The notes beneath the pieces were generated by a model, which saw only the letters and a program-made list of their open reading frames with translations, made no database searches and was not told the DNA's origin. The position numbers and the translations under genes are program-made. 64,000 nucleotides of DNA from Takakia lepidozioides (taxonomy: Eukaryota > Streptophyta > Takakiopsida > Takakiales > Takakiaceae). Positions 43,906 through 56,029 of the stretch are shown here, piece after piece. The stretch spans positions 10,540,001-10,604,000 of the forward strand of contig CM060732.1 of assembly GCA_030704615.1 (NCBI GenBank). Direction: 5' to 3'. Positions within the stretch are counted from its first letter, which is position 1, and each line of letters opens with the position of its first letter.

Positions 43906-44897
43906 AATCTGGATATCTTCAGGGTCGATGCCGTCGGCAACTTTCAGCTCATACTTGCTAACAATCTTCCCCCAGACAGATATCACAACCACCGCGCGAG
44001 TGGAGGTGACAAATTTCTCTCCCGTGCGTGATACAAATTCAGAGATTGATTCTGTTGGAAAAAAACAGAGCTCCACAGCATGAACGAATGGAGGAAACAT
44101 TTCAACAGGAAATGAAAGAGCTTGAATAATACCAGCAATTATCAGCTAAGTTTTTATTTCTTTTAAACATGTTATTGAATTCTCAGTATTCAATTGATGT
44201 ATGTTAACAGTTAATGTTTAGCCAAAATTAATAGTTTCCAGTCAATAATTTGCAAACCTCTTAATTGCTTTTCAGCTTCTACCTTTTTTGTTTCCAGCTC
44301 CCACTGATGTTTGTTGTGTCTTTTCATCTTCTTCTTTGTTGTTTTCTAGGTTTAAGTCATGATTTAGTGTGTCTTTCCATCTTTCTTTTCCTCTTTCAGT
44401 TTTTTTAATAATCAGCTTTGTCTTTTTCAACTTCCACCTTCTTTCACCCTCCATAAAAGCTGATTGTGTATAGGACACATTGCTGATATGTGAGTAGAGA
44501 AGGTCTGAAACACAAATTATTTAGCTACTGTTTCTTACCTTTGTCTTCATTGTTTTAAGGTAATTTTGTCTTTTCAGATAGTGTGATGGCTGTGAGACGC
44601 AACTGACCTCTTTTGACTGTAGATGATATTGATTACAGTGTGAGAGATGCACTTTGAGTGTATTGTTTTGAGCAGGTATGCAAACTTTGAGAAAAGACTA
44701 ACACACAGTCTTTTGCATTTTCTTACCTTCATGCTGATGTGACAGACAAAATGGTAGAAAGTTAGCTAGTGCATCCTGTTCAGCTACAGACATGTTCCCA
44801 CCAGATATCTGCAGTTCACCTTCAACTCTACTAAGGGTCGGCCCTTTCCCAGGTGAACGTGTCTGCAGCAATGTTAGCAGCTTTTCGTGCAGACTCC
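43906..44897 (-). pseudogene. Two unidentified minus-strand exons
   Basis: Exon 44897-44727 reads SLHEKLLTLLQTRSPGKGPT and then NMSVAEQDALANFLPFCLSH, with acceptor CAG and donor GTAAGA. Exon 44051-43906 reads SISEFVSRTGEKFVTSTRAV and then YELKVADGIDPEDIQI, with acceptor CAACAG and donor GTAAGT. Both are open and well bounded, so they are likely exons or exon relics of a host gene. I do not recognise the product, cannot link the two by phase with certainty, and do not know whether they belong with the ACX4 pseudogene just upstream. Confidence 0.35.
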
Positions 44898-45065
44898 CTG
44901 TTCAGAGCTGTCACCCGCATGTCAGTGTATTGTAGTCCAATGCTGAATCAGAATCGCAAAGTCAGTTGTAGACTTCCTCACTGCATAACAACATTTCATC
45001 TGAAGTTGCAAGATATAGTTTAATTGACTAGAGTTAGGTTGACTACTCGCAGCAAGAGAGCTTAC

Positions 45066-45223
45066 CTTACAAAGGTTGGTTGGGCCAGGAATCATTTTGC
45101 TAGCGTCATACAATTTACGAAGGCACCAACCCAGCAGGGACATGGCCTAGATATTTGCCAACATGCGCACCAACTTCTCCTGGTTTATCTGAAGTGCAGA
45201 CATGAATACCCAAATTGCTTCCT
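45066..45223 (-). pseudogene. ACX4: ACX4-type acyl-CoA oxidase, 3' exon relic
   Basis: After acceptor CAATAG it reads RKQFG, then after a one-base slip INQEKLVRMLANI, a TAG stop, and AMSLLGWCLRKLYDASKMIP up to donor GTAAGC. This is the C-terminal helical domain of plant ACX4, a peroxisomal short-chain acyl-CoA oxidase of the acyl-CoA dehydrogenase family. The slip and the in-frame stop make it a pseudogene. Its 5' exons lie 14.7 kb away at 59885-60354, on the far side of the inserted retrotransposon. Confidence 0.75.
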
Positions 45224-45561
45224 CTATTGCAAGTAACTACCTCATCAAATAAACACATCCCAATTCAAACACTAATAACAGAAATGAAACAATTGGAAAT
45301 AATTTCTCATGTACATGGTCATGAAAACAGCTCATTTAACAAGAAGTCAACTTCCTATCATTCTTGAAATAAGAGTATCGCTGTGACAGGAAGTAATAAA
45401 ACCAACCTAATAGACGAACTCAGCTAGACACAGGCAACAACAACAATTAGCCTGAAGACCAAAATGATCCTCAACACTTATAACTGACATTAAGAAAGAT
45501 GTCATACTTTTGCAACTCTAAATTAATAGAAACACAAGTAAACCCTCCATTTTTCTTCTAC

Positions 45562-46528
45562 TATTAGAGGGTTGTCTGGGACTTAGACAGTTTTACGGGT
45601 TCTGTGGGGTACCCTTAATTTTGCGTAGACCTATAGGTGGTAGACCCAGACCAACACAGGCCTTAGGGATAACAGACAGGCTCACACAGTCAACAGTCAA
45701 CAGTCACAGGCTTACACAGGCTTACACAGTCTGACACAGCCTGTCACAGCATTACACAATCTGACACAGCCTCACACAGCCTGTCACAGTCAGACACAGC
45801 CTTACACAGCCTGACACAGCCTGACACAGCCTAACACAGCGTGACACAGTCAGTCACAATCCGACACAGCCAGTCACAGTCCAACACAGCTTGGCACAGC
45901 CCGTCACAACGTTCACAGGGAATGGTTATCATTGGCAGGGAACGACATCTGCAGAGGGAACGCATTCTGTCTTGGATGACAGTTAGTTAGTTAGGTGGTT
46001 AGAACAACTTGCAGGTAGAATAGGCAGAGTAGCGACATGAAGATGATCACTTCTTGGACATGTTTTCTGGCATCACGGCGGAGAGCACGATCTTGGGGCA
46101 CAAGGATGGAGATTACAAAGAGAAGGAGATACGACGAGATGATGCTTGATACATGCAAGCTGTAGAGATGCACTATAGAGCAGATTAGAGACACCATGGC
46201 TTCGGCTTGATACATGATAGATATTAATATGATTCCCATTTCATACTCACATTGTGTAGAGAGATATGAGTGAAGCTGTGGAATGAATGCTTGAGTAGGG
46301 AACGTGGTAGATTGCAGAAGCAATATGATACTTAATCATAGATAGTAAGGTAACTTGCTAACATGAATGCGAGAAGGAATACAAATAAGAAGCACCCCCA
46401 TGATACACTAGCTGTAGGTCATGACTGATTGTTCTGAGCGGGCTGAGTACTTAGAGATTTCCAACTCTTCTATCTTGGAGTTTCCACCTCAGATAGCTAA
46501 GGGATGGGTGAGTAAAAGCCGCTCGACA
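45562..46528 (+). repeat. 5' LTR of the 14-kb element
   Basis: Begins TATTAGAGGG (TG changed to TA; the 3' copy has TGTTAGAGGG) and ends CTCGACA. 967 bp. Contains a block of CACAG-rich 10-bp repeats at 45655-45905 that is longer than in the 3' LTR. Confidence 0.85.
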
Positions 46529-46530
46529 TT

Positions 46531-46548
46531 TGGCGACCATACTGGGGA
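46531..46548 (+). other. Primer binding site of the 14-kb element
   Basis: TGGCGACCATACTGGGGA, two bases past the LTR, has the position and 5' TGG of a tRNA-primed site. I cannot name the tRNA. From here to 47288 is leader without a clear ORF. Confidence 0.55.
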
Positions 46549-47288
46549 ACTGAGTCAAGAATAACCAGATGTGACAGACATCTGGTGGGATCATGGTGGA
46601 TGGAGAATCAAGGAATTTGAATTCCCTGTGAAACTGAGAAAGAAAGATTGTCCAAACAATTCTTTCAGAGGTTTTTGGAATTGCCAGACGGTTGCAAGGA
46701 AAACATTCTTAAGAGAGTGCATGATGCTGATCCAGAGTGGGGGTATGGATAAAAGAGTGATAAATTTATCAAGTGGCCTATAAAGAGAGAGCTAGATGGT
46801 TGCCAACACTGGTTTATGTGATAGCGTTGCTATCCATTAAACGAGTGGAATTTGAAGGCTGGGAGGAACGGAAAGTGAATGTTTTTACTCATATGCATAA
46901 AGAGCTTGTACAATTGGATTCCTAAGGATATCTTGTGGATCAAACTTACACCAAGAACAGCTTTTCAAACGTGTTTGCCATATGGTTATATGGTAATGGA
47001 GCCTTCTAGTATAGCCAAGGGTGTATTAAAGCTTGAAAGAAATCCAGGCATATACGAGAGATACTACAGGAGAGAGTTTTGGTTATTGCCTCATTAAAGA
47101 TATAAAAGACATGGGACATGAGTGATGAAAGGGAAGCTAGACTTCACAGATATTCAACGAAAAGATAAAGTTATTTGAAAGCTAATTATCCATATCTCTG
47201 GGAGAGAGGAATAGACCTAGGGGAATCATCTGGACCTCTCACACCATGAAGGCCAGAGAATACATCACCCATACCGGAAGAACCAGAT

Positions 47289-48268
47289 TTGGATGCCACT
47301 CCTTCTTACTCTTTACAAGAAAGATTAAGGGATTTGGTACAGGAAGAAGATCAGCCACGAGGGGAAAGATCTGAGGTACATCCCTGGGTTAAAGATTTGA
47401 CAGAAATCTTTGATCAGAGTTGGCATGGAACACTAAGAGCAGGAACTCCAGTTTCTGAAACACAAGACAAAGAAAGAGAGGAAGATGTGGCAGAGCCAAC
47501 GGAGAGTTCAGACTCTCCAACACCACTTCAGTTGAGTTGTATGAGTGAGGAAGAAGAAATCCAAGAGAAGAACTGGGAAGATGAAAACAGAGAGAAGAAC
47601 TTGGAAGATGAAGAGTATGAAGAAGTAGACCCAACAGTTGAGGTTGAGACTACAACCAGGACATCCCAACCTGTTGGACCTGGATCAAGTGGAGCACTTG
47701 GATCACAGGCCAACACAGGTGTCGACTCAGGGGATCAGGCAGACAGCTTGGATCTAGCTCTAGGGGGACAGGGAGTGTGGGAAGTAGTGCAACTAGAGCT
47801 GAGGGTACTGCAAGTACAGGGGGGCCAGTAGCAGGGAGTGCTCAGGGGCCAACACCTGGTGGGAGTTCCACCACTACAACAGCACGCCATCCTCAAGGAC
47901 CAGCACCTACAGGAGGACCAGCACCTGTCAGAGGGCAGGATGTAGGGCCACAGAAGAAGCATGAAACTGTTGAAGAATATATGGAAAAGATGGAGTTAAT
48001 GATGAAAAAAGCTGGCTGCTGTATGAGCACCAGAATTATAGAAAACTTCGGTTTGTGAGTGGACTAAGACCTAAATTACAAAAGAAAGTGGATATGCTAC
48101 TGTAGTGTGAATGCAGGGGAGTAACATTGAAAATTTTGTTGGGCATCAAATTACGGCATTGATGAAAAAGGGAGTGCCTGGTACTAATGTCGGGAGGGAA
48201 TTACCCAGGCCTACAGGTAATTCCATGGGAACACTATGCTCTTGCTCTGCCAGGACAAAATATGGCTA
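47289..48268 (+). pseudogene. gag, N-terminal part
   Basis: An acidic, Ser/Thr-rich region (SCMSEEEEIQEKNWEDENRE) in 47289-47831, then a second frame (47777-48058) with KKHETVEEYMEKMELMMKKA, then a third reading FVSGLRPKLQKKV and IENFVGHQITALMKKG up to about 48268. Three frames for one protein means at least two indels. Confidence 0.55.
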
Positions 48269-50104
48269 AGTCATAACATGCGCATTTTTCATCCTTGGAA
48301 TGAATGATTTTCGTCGTGTATGTTTAACCTAGAAACTCGAGCTGAGGAAAACGAGGAGGAAGACGACGGGCAACTCTTCACAGCTGCTGCCGTGGAGTTG
48401 TCAGGCAGGCTGGCTTGGGAACTTACACCTGCGCCATGTGAATCAGCTTGCCTTAAAGCGCGACGTTAAGGGATCTGCTTGGCATTTTGTGCAAGGAGAA
48501 GCGGTGCCTCTTTCTGCGTGGTAATAATCAATTTTGAAAGCTGAGCAGGTGCTAAGAGCGGTGCACTACCGCTGCCGCCATTGTCTTGAAGAGTACAGTT
48601 ATGAGGAGATAGAGCGCAGCAACAGCTGTTGGGGAATGAGAAGTGCAGGCTGGTGTGGATGCGACTCGGGTTATCTGTAATTAAGACTTGTAGTTACCTT
48701 CTGTCTTAGAGCTGTAGGAGCACATCAATCCTTAGGGCAGAAGTACACATGTAGAAGGATAAGGTAGAGGTTGGCAAGCACAAGGATGTTGCCAGCTGAT
48801 GAAGCAAGCCGTCATGACATGATGAGAACTGGAATCAAGATGAGAAGAAGCGTTGAATATGGCTGATGACAGCGATGGTGAGGTGCCAGCTTAGCAGGCA
48901 GAACCACCGCTTCACACGAGTATAAGACAGATAAGTTCTAAGAGTGTTGGCCTCTCTTTTTGGGCACTTAGGAATGACTTTGTGAAGTTTTTGGAACTGT
49001 CTCTTGTATCTGCTGAAGGGGACAGAAATGTGAGGAGTAGAAAAGGCCTTTGAAAATGGAATGAAGACACTGGAATTCAAACCAGGATAGGGTGGAGATG
49101 GATGCACCTGTTGTTACACTGTCATTAGGAAAAAGATAGAGGGGACAAGGATAGCTCACATCAGGGTCAGAATGGTTGCTGTTGTTGTGTTCATTTTCTT
49201 TATTTTCAGTGTCTTCAGCCAGCATAAGCAAACCAGCCCTGGATGTTAAAACAGTGGAGCCAGTGTAGAATTAGCTTGGTGGATAAAGGAGAACAGGGAT
49301 GGTCAGACAGAAACGGATTTGAAGAACTGAGAGGGATGACGTGGATGGGGAAGAAAAGTCAATACTGTTTTGGGGTTTGGATCTGATTTATAGAAGTGTT
49401 CTCAACATGTGAATGACTGAGGTTTGCAATTGAGGAGAAAAAGAGAGCTGTCAGGGTGTGTGATTTGAGATCTGTAGAAGGGTTGTGAAGCACCTTGGCC
49501 AAATAGGATCCACTTGGGGAAAGATAGTGCAAGGACCAGTCACTGGAGAGAGAGAAAAAGAGAAAGACCGACAGAGGGGCAGATCATGTCTTGTAACCAA
49601 GGTTGACTTCAATGATGGATGCACTGGATGCCTGGCTGGATGTGCATTTGCATTGCATCATAGCCATGCTGTTGTGAAAAAGTGAGGAATCCACACACCA
49701 AGGAAAAAGGATTTGAGAGAAAGAAAAAGTGAAAAGGGAGAAGGGTTGATGAGGGATGGACAAATGGAGAGGCAAGGTCAAGAAGACATGAACCCTGAAT
49801 GATCAAACTAGTGGGCCTGCAGTTCATGGCAGATCTGAGCTGTCCACCCACCTAGACCGTGATCTCATTACAAAAAGGGGCTTCCGACGTGTTGCAGACC
49901 AAGGGAACTGCCCACAAGGGCAGTGTTTATCACTGACATAGGGCTGATTGCATCACTGAATACATCGTGGCAGCATAGTTGGTGCTGTACCTGTAGGTAG
50001 AGGATGTTGTGTAAAAGGTAGAACCAAGAGTGAACAACAATTTGACTCCCCATCCATGTCTTCTCTTCCGCTGCGGCGTGGATGAGGATTGCTTGAACTC
50101 TGAT
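48269..50104. other. 1.8-kb non-coding block inside gag
   Basis: Gag coding signal stops near 48268 and resumes near 50105 with the zinc-knuckle part. The block between has no supported ORF on either strand. A nested insertion of unknown type is the simplest reading; no terminal repeats were identified. Confidence 0.4.
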
Positions 50105-50947
50105 CACGAAGGAGCTGAGGGAAACCCACAGCCAACTGACGACAGTAGGACAGAAAAGAAGAACCTTCTTTCTTTTGCTCCGCTTAGAATGGAAGGAAGC
50201 ACAATTAGAATTATACAGAAGGGGATTCACGCCCCTTCTTTTCACACTACACTACCCCATAATACAGTGGAGGAGGCATTTGAAATAGCCAACAGAATTG
50301 AGCAATTGGGAATGCTCAGGAGAGATAAGAGGGATGATGATGACTCTGAAGATGAGTCAGATGAGGAAGAAGAGCAAGAGCTCAGGAGGAAGAGCAAGAA
50401 GAAGGAAAAGTTGAAGAGGGACAACTGTGAAAAAAGATTGGAAGAAATCTTGAAAAAGTACGCCATAGAGGCTGCAACACATTGGAGGAAGGGTGTTTGG
50501 TGTGCAAAGTGCCAAAATGAAGGCCATACCACAGCTGAATGCCACATGAAGGAGAAACATTGTACTATCTGTAAAATGGATAACCATTCTACTGAGAATT
50601 GTTATTACAATAGAAGGACAGCTACAAGAGAACCTAGGTAAGTGAGGGTGCATCAAGTGCAACCCCAACCAAGAAGAAACAATGACCAGGACCACTATGG
50701 TAGGCCTGGTGGATATAACAATGGTATGGCAGGAAGAGGTAATCCAAGAGGGAATTACCAAGGCAATCCCAAAGGCAACTATCAGGGTAAGCCAAGGGGG
50801 AATTACCAGCCAGGGAATCAGGATTATAGAAATAATCCCAGAATAGACCAAGGGTGAGGACCCAATGGTGAAGAACTGTGTTACTATTATAACCAGGCAG
50901 GACATCGCAAAGCAGCCTGTCCATTCTGGATCAGACACCAGAATGAG
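50105..50947 (+). pseudogene. gag, nucleocapsid part with CCHC knuckles
   Basis: Reads FAPLRMEGSTIRIIQKGIHA, an acidic-basic run, then CAKCQNEGHTTAEC and CTICKMDNHSTENC, and after a stop at 50639 and a Gly/Asn-rich stretch a third knuckle CYYYNQAGHRKAAC near 50879. Zinc knuckles package the RNA genome. Confidence 0.7.
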
Positions 50948-51814
50948 ATGAGAGCTCCTGTGAATGAAGGCCCAGTAGTGGCAGCTCACATGGTTATGCC
51001 ATGTTTTGTACCAGAAGTAAGTACAATGATAGTTACCAGAAGCAAAGCTAAACTATTACCTCCAGTGGATGAGGAAGAAGATGTTAATGAAGATGGCAAT
51101 GATGTGCCTGAAGATGATGAGGCATGGAGAGATGAGAAGGAACTGCACAAGGAAGTGGCTGATACCATAAGGGAAATGCAGAAGGATACTGATATCCCTA
51201 TGGCAGATTCTTCTAACTCTGAAAGAGAAGATGAAGGAGGTGAAGATGAAGTGAAGCAAGAGGCTTCACAGGTGCAGGATAATGAAGGGGCTTTGGCTGA
51301 AGTAATATGCCAGTCCAAAGCTGAGATTACAATTGGGCAGCTATTGGCTGTGGTACCCCAATGTAGACACAGGCTGTATCAAGCAATCAATCAGATTGCT
51401 CATGTGACAGAGAATACAGACCTGAACAGCAAGGTGACAAGTTATAATGTGAAACCTGAAGGGCCAGAAACTGTCATGGACTTTGATGATTCCATGTCAG
51501 TAATCCAATTGAGAATTGGAAGCACAGACCTGACTGATGTACTGATAGATGGAGGCTCGGGCGTGAATATCATGACAGACCAATTAAGGCAGAAGCTTGG
51601 ACTGAATAACATGAAACTAGCCCCATTCACAGTAACAATGGCAGATCAAAGGAGTGTACAGCCATTGGGCTTGATAAGAGGAGTAAAGATACACATTCAG
51701 AAGATGATATTTAAGATCATAGTGACTATGTTGAAAATGGATGATGTCATGGAAGCTTACTCCTTATTGCTGGGTCGACCATTGCTGAAACAGGCCAAGG
51801 TATTCCATGACTAG
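50948..51814 (+). CDS. Aspartic protease region of the 14-kb element
   Basis: 288 residues. An acidic N-terminal half (DEEEDVNEDGNDVPEDDEAW) precedes a retropepsin-like fold with DVLIDGGSGVNIM (active-site Asp-Gly-Gly) and SLLGRPLLKQAKVFHD. The protease cuts the polyprotein. The ORF ends at TAG 51812; homologous spacer (EYDWRGGLDEEQEATLFAAH) follows to the RT in another frame. Confidence 0.8.
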   Translation: MRAPVNEGPVVAAHMVMPCFVPEVSTMIVTRSKAKLLPPVDEEEDVNEDGNDVPEDDEAWRDEKELHKEVADTIREMQKDTDIPMADSSNSEREDEGGEDEVKQEASQVQDNEGALAEVICQSKAEITIGQLLAVVPQCRHRLYQAINQIAHVTENTDLNSKVTSYNVKPEGPETVMDFDDSMSVIQLRIGSTDLTDVLIDGGSGVNIMTDQLRQKLGLNNMKLAPFTVTMADQRSVQPLGLIRGVKIHIQKMIFKIIVTMLKMDDVMEAYSLLLGRPLLKQAKVFHD

Positions 51815-52040
51815 AATTCCCAGTTACTGACTGTGCATGATGGGAAGCACAAGATACAGGTCACCACTAAGAAATCTAGTAGGCTACCTGCTACCAGAAG
51901 ACCTCGAGGTGTCAGAGAGTATGACTGGAGGGGAGGACTTGATGAAGAGCAGGAGGCTACTCTGTTTGCTGCACACCCAGAGAGGGAGCAGGTTGCAGAA
52001 ATGCAACTGGGAGGACTAAGTTGTTTCGAGGGTATATGCT

Positions 52041-52964
52041 GTGGGGGAAACAAGCAGTTACCCACCACATTTCTATGAAGAAAAAGAGGGAGAAATAGAA
52101 ATTCTAGAGGAACCAGCCACTGTGAGTTTAGAGGATGAAGTAGTGGCTGGATGGACAATCACAGCTGAAAAGCAGGTGAGAAAAGTGAATGTGGGAACTG
52201 AGGAGGAACCAAGAATGGTGAAAGTTGGGGCTGACTTGGAGCATGAATTCTTTCAGGAAGCTAAGAGCTTATTTATCAAATACAAAGATGTATTTGCCTG
52301 GAGCTCTGAAGACCTGAAGGGGATAACCCCTAAAATATGCCAGCACAAGATTGAGTTGGAACCAGGTTCTGTACCAATCAAACAGACAAGATACAGGATG
52401 AATCCCAACTATGCACAGAAGGTTGGAGAGGAGATAAAGAAGCTGGCCGAGGCTAAGTTTATATACCCAATAGAGTATACAACTTGGCTATCACCCATCG
52501 TGATAGTTCCCAAGAAGAATGGCAAACTGAGAGTTTGTGTGAACTATAAGAAGTTGAATGATTGTACAAAGAAAGATCCATTTCCTTTGCCATTCACAGA
52601 AGTTGTACTAGACACTGTGGCAGGCCATGAGATGTACTCATTCATGGATGGCTTCAGTGGGTATAACCAAGTACAAGTAGCTAAAGAAGACCAGGGAAAG
52701 ACTGCTTTTATCACAGACTGGGGTGCTTATGCATACGAAGTCATGCCTTTTGGACTATGTAATGCACCAGCAACTTTCCAGAGAACGATCAGTGAATCTT
52801 TCCATGACTACTTGGATGATTTTATGCAAGTGTTCTTAGATGACTTCAATGTTTACAGCTCTAAGAATGAGCACTTGCAGAAGTTGGAGTTATGTTTGGC
52901 CAGATGCAAGATGAGAGGTCTTGGGCTGAATCCAGAAAAATGTACTTTCTGTGTGAACTCATGA
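52041..52964 (+). CDS. Reverse transcriptase of the 14-kb element
   Basis: 307 residues with SPIVIVPKKNGKLRVCVNYK, MDGFSGYNQVQVAKEDQGKT, VMPFGLCNAPATFQ and the catalytic box as VFLDDFNVYS. The usual Y-x-D-D tyrosine is Phe. Stops at TGA 52962; the connection region continues in broken form (RRFLGQTSYYRRFVRRYA near 53065-53120). Confidence 0.85.
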   Translation: MGETSSYPPHFYEEKEGEIEILEEPATVSLEDEVVAGWTITAEKQVRKVNVGTEEEPRMVKVGADLEHEFFQEAKSLFIKYKDVFAWSSEDLKGITPKICQHKIELEPGSVPIKQTRYRMNPNYAQKVGEEIKKLAEAKFIYPIEYTTWLSPIVIVPKKNGKLRVCVNYKKLNDCTKKDPFPLPFTEVVLDTVAGHEMYSFMDGFSGYNQVQVAKEDQGKTAFITDWGAYAYEVMPFGLCNAPATFQRTISESFHDYLDDFMQVFLDDFNVYSSKNEHLQKLELCLARCKMRGLGLNPEKCTFCVNS

Positions 52965-54483
52965 GTTTTTTTGGGATACATTGTGTGTCAAAAATGACTG
53001 CTTGTAGATCCTAGAAAGACAGAGGCTATTAAAGCCTCACCACCACCAAGTAATGTTAAGGCTCTAAGGAGGTTCCTTGGACAAACCAGTTATTACAGAA
53101 GGTTTGTCAGACGATATGCGCAGAAGGCAGCACCATTGAGCAAACTCTTGGAAAAAGGATGAAGTGTTTGCATGGACAGTTGAATGTCAACAGGCTTTTG
53201 AGGAACTTACATTGTCAGTAACAACTACACCTGTACTGATTAACCCTCATTGGCATATGGTATTTCATGTACATTGTGATGCCTCAGGAGAAACATTGGG
53301 GGCTGTGTTAGCCCAAAATGTCACAGGAAACATAGATTCACTTGTGTATTATGCTAGCAGACTGTTGAACAGTGCTGAAAGGAACTATAGTACCACCAAA
53401 AGATAAGCTTTGGCAATGATTTATTCAGTCAAGAAGTTCAAGCATTATTTGCTGGGAAGAAAGTTTATGTTATATGTGGATCATCGAGCTCTGCTTTATT
53501 TGGTGAACAAGCCTTTGATAAGTGGAACGATAGCAAGATGGCTGATTATACTGCATGAGTTTGAATTCAAAGTTGTTTACAAACCTGGGCATTTGCATCT
53601 TGTGGCAGATCACTTGTCACGCCTTTCAACAAGAGAGCCCGCCACAGGAGTAGACGATCAACTGCCTGATGCAGGTTTATTTGCAGTAGAAGTACAGGGA
53701 GAAGATGACTGGATGGATTGGCAGTGGCCAATCAGATATTATTTGACTCATGGACAGTGCCCACCCAGTTATGGGAAGGAGCAGAGGAAAAGAATAGCTA
53801 TCAAGGCATTACCATACACTATGATAGGAGGAAGATTGTATAAGCTAGGACCTGATGGAGTTCTTAAACGATGCTTGTACCACCATGAGGTAAATAAAGT
53901 TTTGGAAGAAGTTCATAAGGGAGTGGCTGGAGGCCATTTTGGAGAAGAGACTACCAGTAGGAAAATATTACTTGAAGGTTACTGGTGGCCTACCTTGTTT
54001 AGAGATATACACAAGTCTTGTAAGAGCTGTGATGAGTGCCAGAGGCTAGGACCCTTGCAAAGATCTGGGAAGATGGCTTTGCATCCTACAATGCCTACTG
54101 AACCATTCCAGAAATGGGGATTGGATTTTGTTGGACCAATCAATCCACCAGCCAGGAATACACAGAACAAGTATATAATCACAGCCACTGATTATACCAC
54201 AAAATGGGTGGAAGCTAAGGCTTTGAGAGACAACACAGCTAAGTCCACAACAAGGTTCCTATATGAGAACATTATCACAAGATTTGGCTGTCCCCTGGAA
54301 TTTATCAGTGACCAGGGAAGTCATTTCATTAATGAGACCATTGAACTGTTGACTAAGGAGTTCATGATTGTGCACAGGAAGAATACAACCTATTATCCAC
54401 ATGGCAATGGGCAGGCAGAGGCCACCAACAAAATACTATGCACTATCTTGGCTAAGATAGTCAATGCGAACAGGACAGATTGA
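52965..54483 (+). pseudogene. RNase H and integrase of the 14-kb element
   Basis: RNase H in 53164-53406 (FHVHCDASGETLGAVLAQ) interrupted by a TAA, continuing in 53410-54483 with LYVDHRALLYLVNKPL and KPGHLHLVADHLSRL. Integrase follows: zinc domain (HHEVNKVLEEVHKGVAGGHF, CKSCDEC), DDE core (GLDFVGPINP, FISDQGSHFINE, GNGQAEATNK). Ends at TGA 54481. Confidence 0.85.
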
Positions 54484-54492
54484 GATACAAAG

Positions 54493-54983
54493 TTGTTGAC
54501 AGCTTTGTGGTCATACAAGACTTCATATAAGGTCACCACCAAGTACACACCATTCCAATTAGTTTATGGCATAGAAGCTTTACTTCCAGTGGAATTCTTA
54601 TTACCTACCATGAGAACTGAATGGGGGAGGAGAATGGAATTGGAAGATTCAATTAAAGGAAACATGAATTATATCATGTGGAAGAAGTACGTGCTGATGC
54701 AGTAGATAACATGGCCATAATTCAGATGAAGAGGAAGGATCAGTTTGATGAAGGTAAATTAAAGACTTTTAAGACAGGTGATTTGGTACTGTGGTTGCAG
54801 AAGAAGGGAAAGATTAAAGCTTCTAAGCTTAAATCACCATGGAAAGGACCTTATGTCATACAGAAGATGTATGATAACAACACATCTATATTACAAACCA
54901 TTAACAAAGAGATGCTTGGTAGAGTCAATGCCAATAAGTTGAAGGGATACAGTGGTATCCATGATAGACCATTTTCAGTATGA
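54493..54983 (+). pseudogene. Integrase C-terminal domain
   Basis: KYTPFQLVYGIEALLPVEFL in 54493-54705, then in another frame MAIIQMKRKDQFDEGK and GDLVLWLQKKGKIKASKLKS to TGA at 54981. No chromodomain or PHD finger follows. Confidence 0.75.
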
Positions 54984-55059
54984 TTTGCATCTTGAAACAT
55001 AGATGCAGTCACAGACTACACCAGTAGCACCAGCGGAGAATGAAGCATTTATCATAAAG

Positions 55060-55185
55060 CCGCATGTATATGGCCATAGCAGAGAACACAAGTGTTGACA
55101 TAGCCATCACAGCCCACCACAGTCTATTACAACATATCACAACCTACCACAGTCTGTCACAGGCCAACACAGGCGACACAACCCA
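55060..55185. repeat. CACAG-type short repeats, internal block
   Basis: ATCACAGCCCACCACAG, CTACCACAGTCTGTCACAGG and similar units follow about every 10 bp, like the LTR blocks at 45655-45905 and 58860-59005. From here to 56029 there are only short ORFs without recognisable products. Confidence 0.6.
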
Positions 55186-56029
55186 CACAGGTTGCAAGTC
55201 CATAAGGGCAGTGATAGGTGGACACAAGTTAATGTCAGTAAAGTGGCCGGTAAGTGTAAAGACAGTTTGGAAGTCAAACTCGGAAAATGTGTCACGCGGA
55301 CAAAAGGAGACGGGAGGGTGTTTGAATTCAAACACGTGGCCTAAGGGGCAAAGCACTCCGCATTGCATGTACTGCAATAACGAGCGTCATCACACAAGAA
55401 GACAAACAAGGCCGTCAAAGTACCTACCCGGTACATCAGCCAAAACTTATTACGAGCCCATCAATGCATCCAAAGGATAGGTAACGGAACACTTTACGCG
55501 TCCGGAAAAGGGGAACCTTTGCCACATGTGCAGTCCTAGTGGTCATTCCAAGATGAAATATGAACAGATTAGGATGAAAATGAGAAGTTACCTAATGAGG
55601 CAACGGCCAATCAGCAACGTGAATTTTGTGCAAGTGACTCCATTCAAGAAACAAGAACAAGAAACTAAGAAGATTATGAGCGGAAGAATAGGTGTTATCC
55701 CGGACAACCAGTGTCTCGACGGGAGGGGCAATCAAAGCTATAGCTTTGTAGCTATGGCGGATATCATGGACTATACACTAGCTCTACTTCTTACGCAATG
55801 GCGCAATGAATGACAGGTCAAAATTACTTTCTCTCTCATTCATTATTTGCAAGCCCCGCAGGCTTACACCCACTTGCCTGTTCCATTATGTGCTAATCAC
55901 ACTTTCATGCTATATGCATTACAAGCTTTCCTGCAGTTATTCCAAACAAGGCCTTCTTGTTTGTCTGGGATGAAGCGAATTAGAGAAATGAAGGATTTAC
56001 GAGTAAGAGCACGACGATCTTACAGAGGC

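Noticed and set aside
53164-54983. Envelope-like gene in the 14-kb element
   Set aside because: The reading is RNase H and integrase; no signal peptide or membrane segment was found in the 3' region either.
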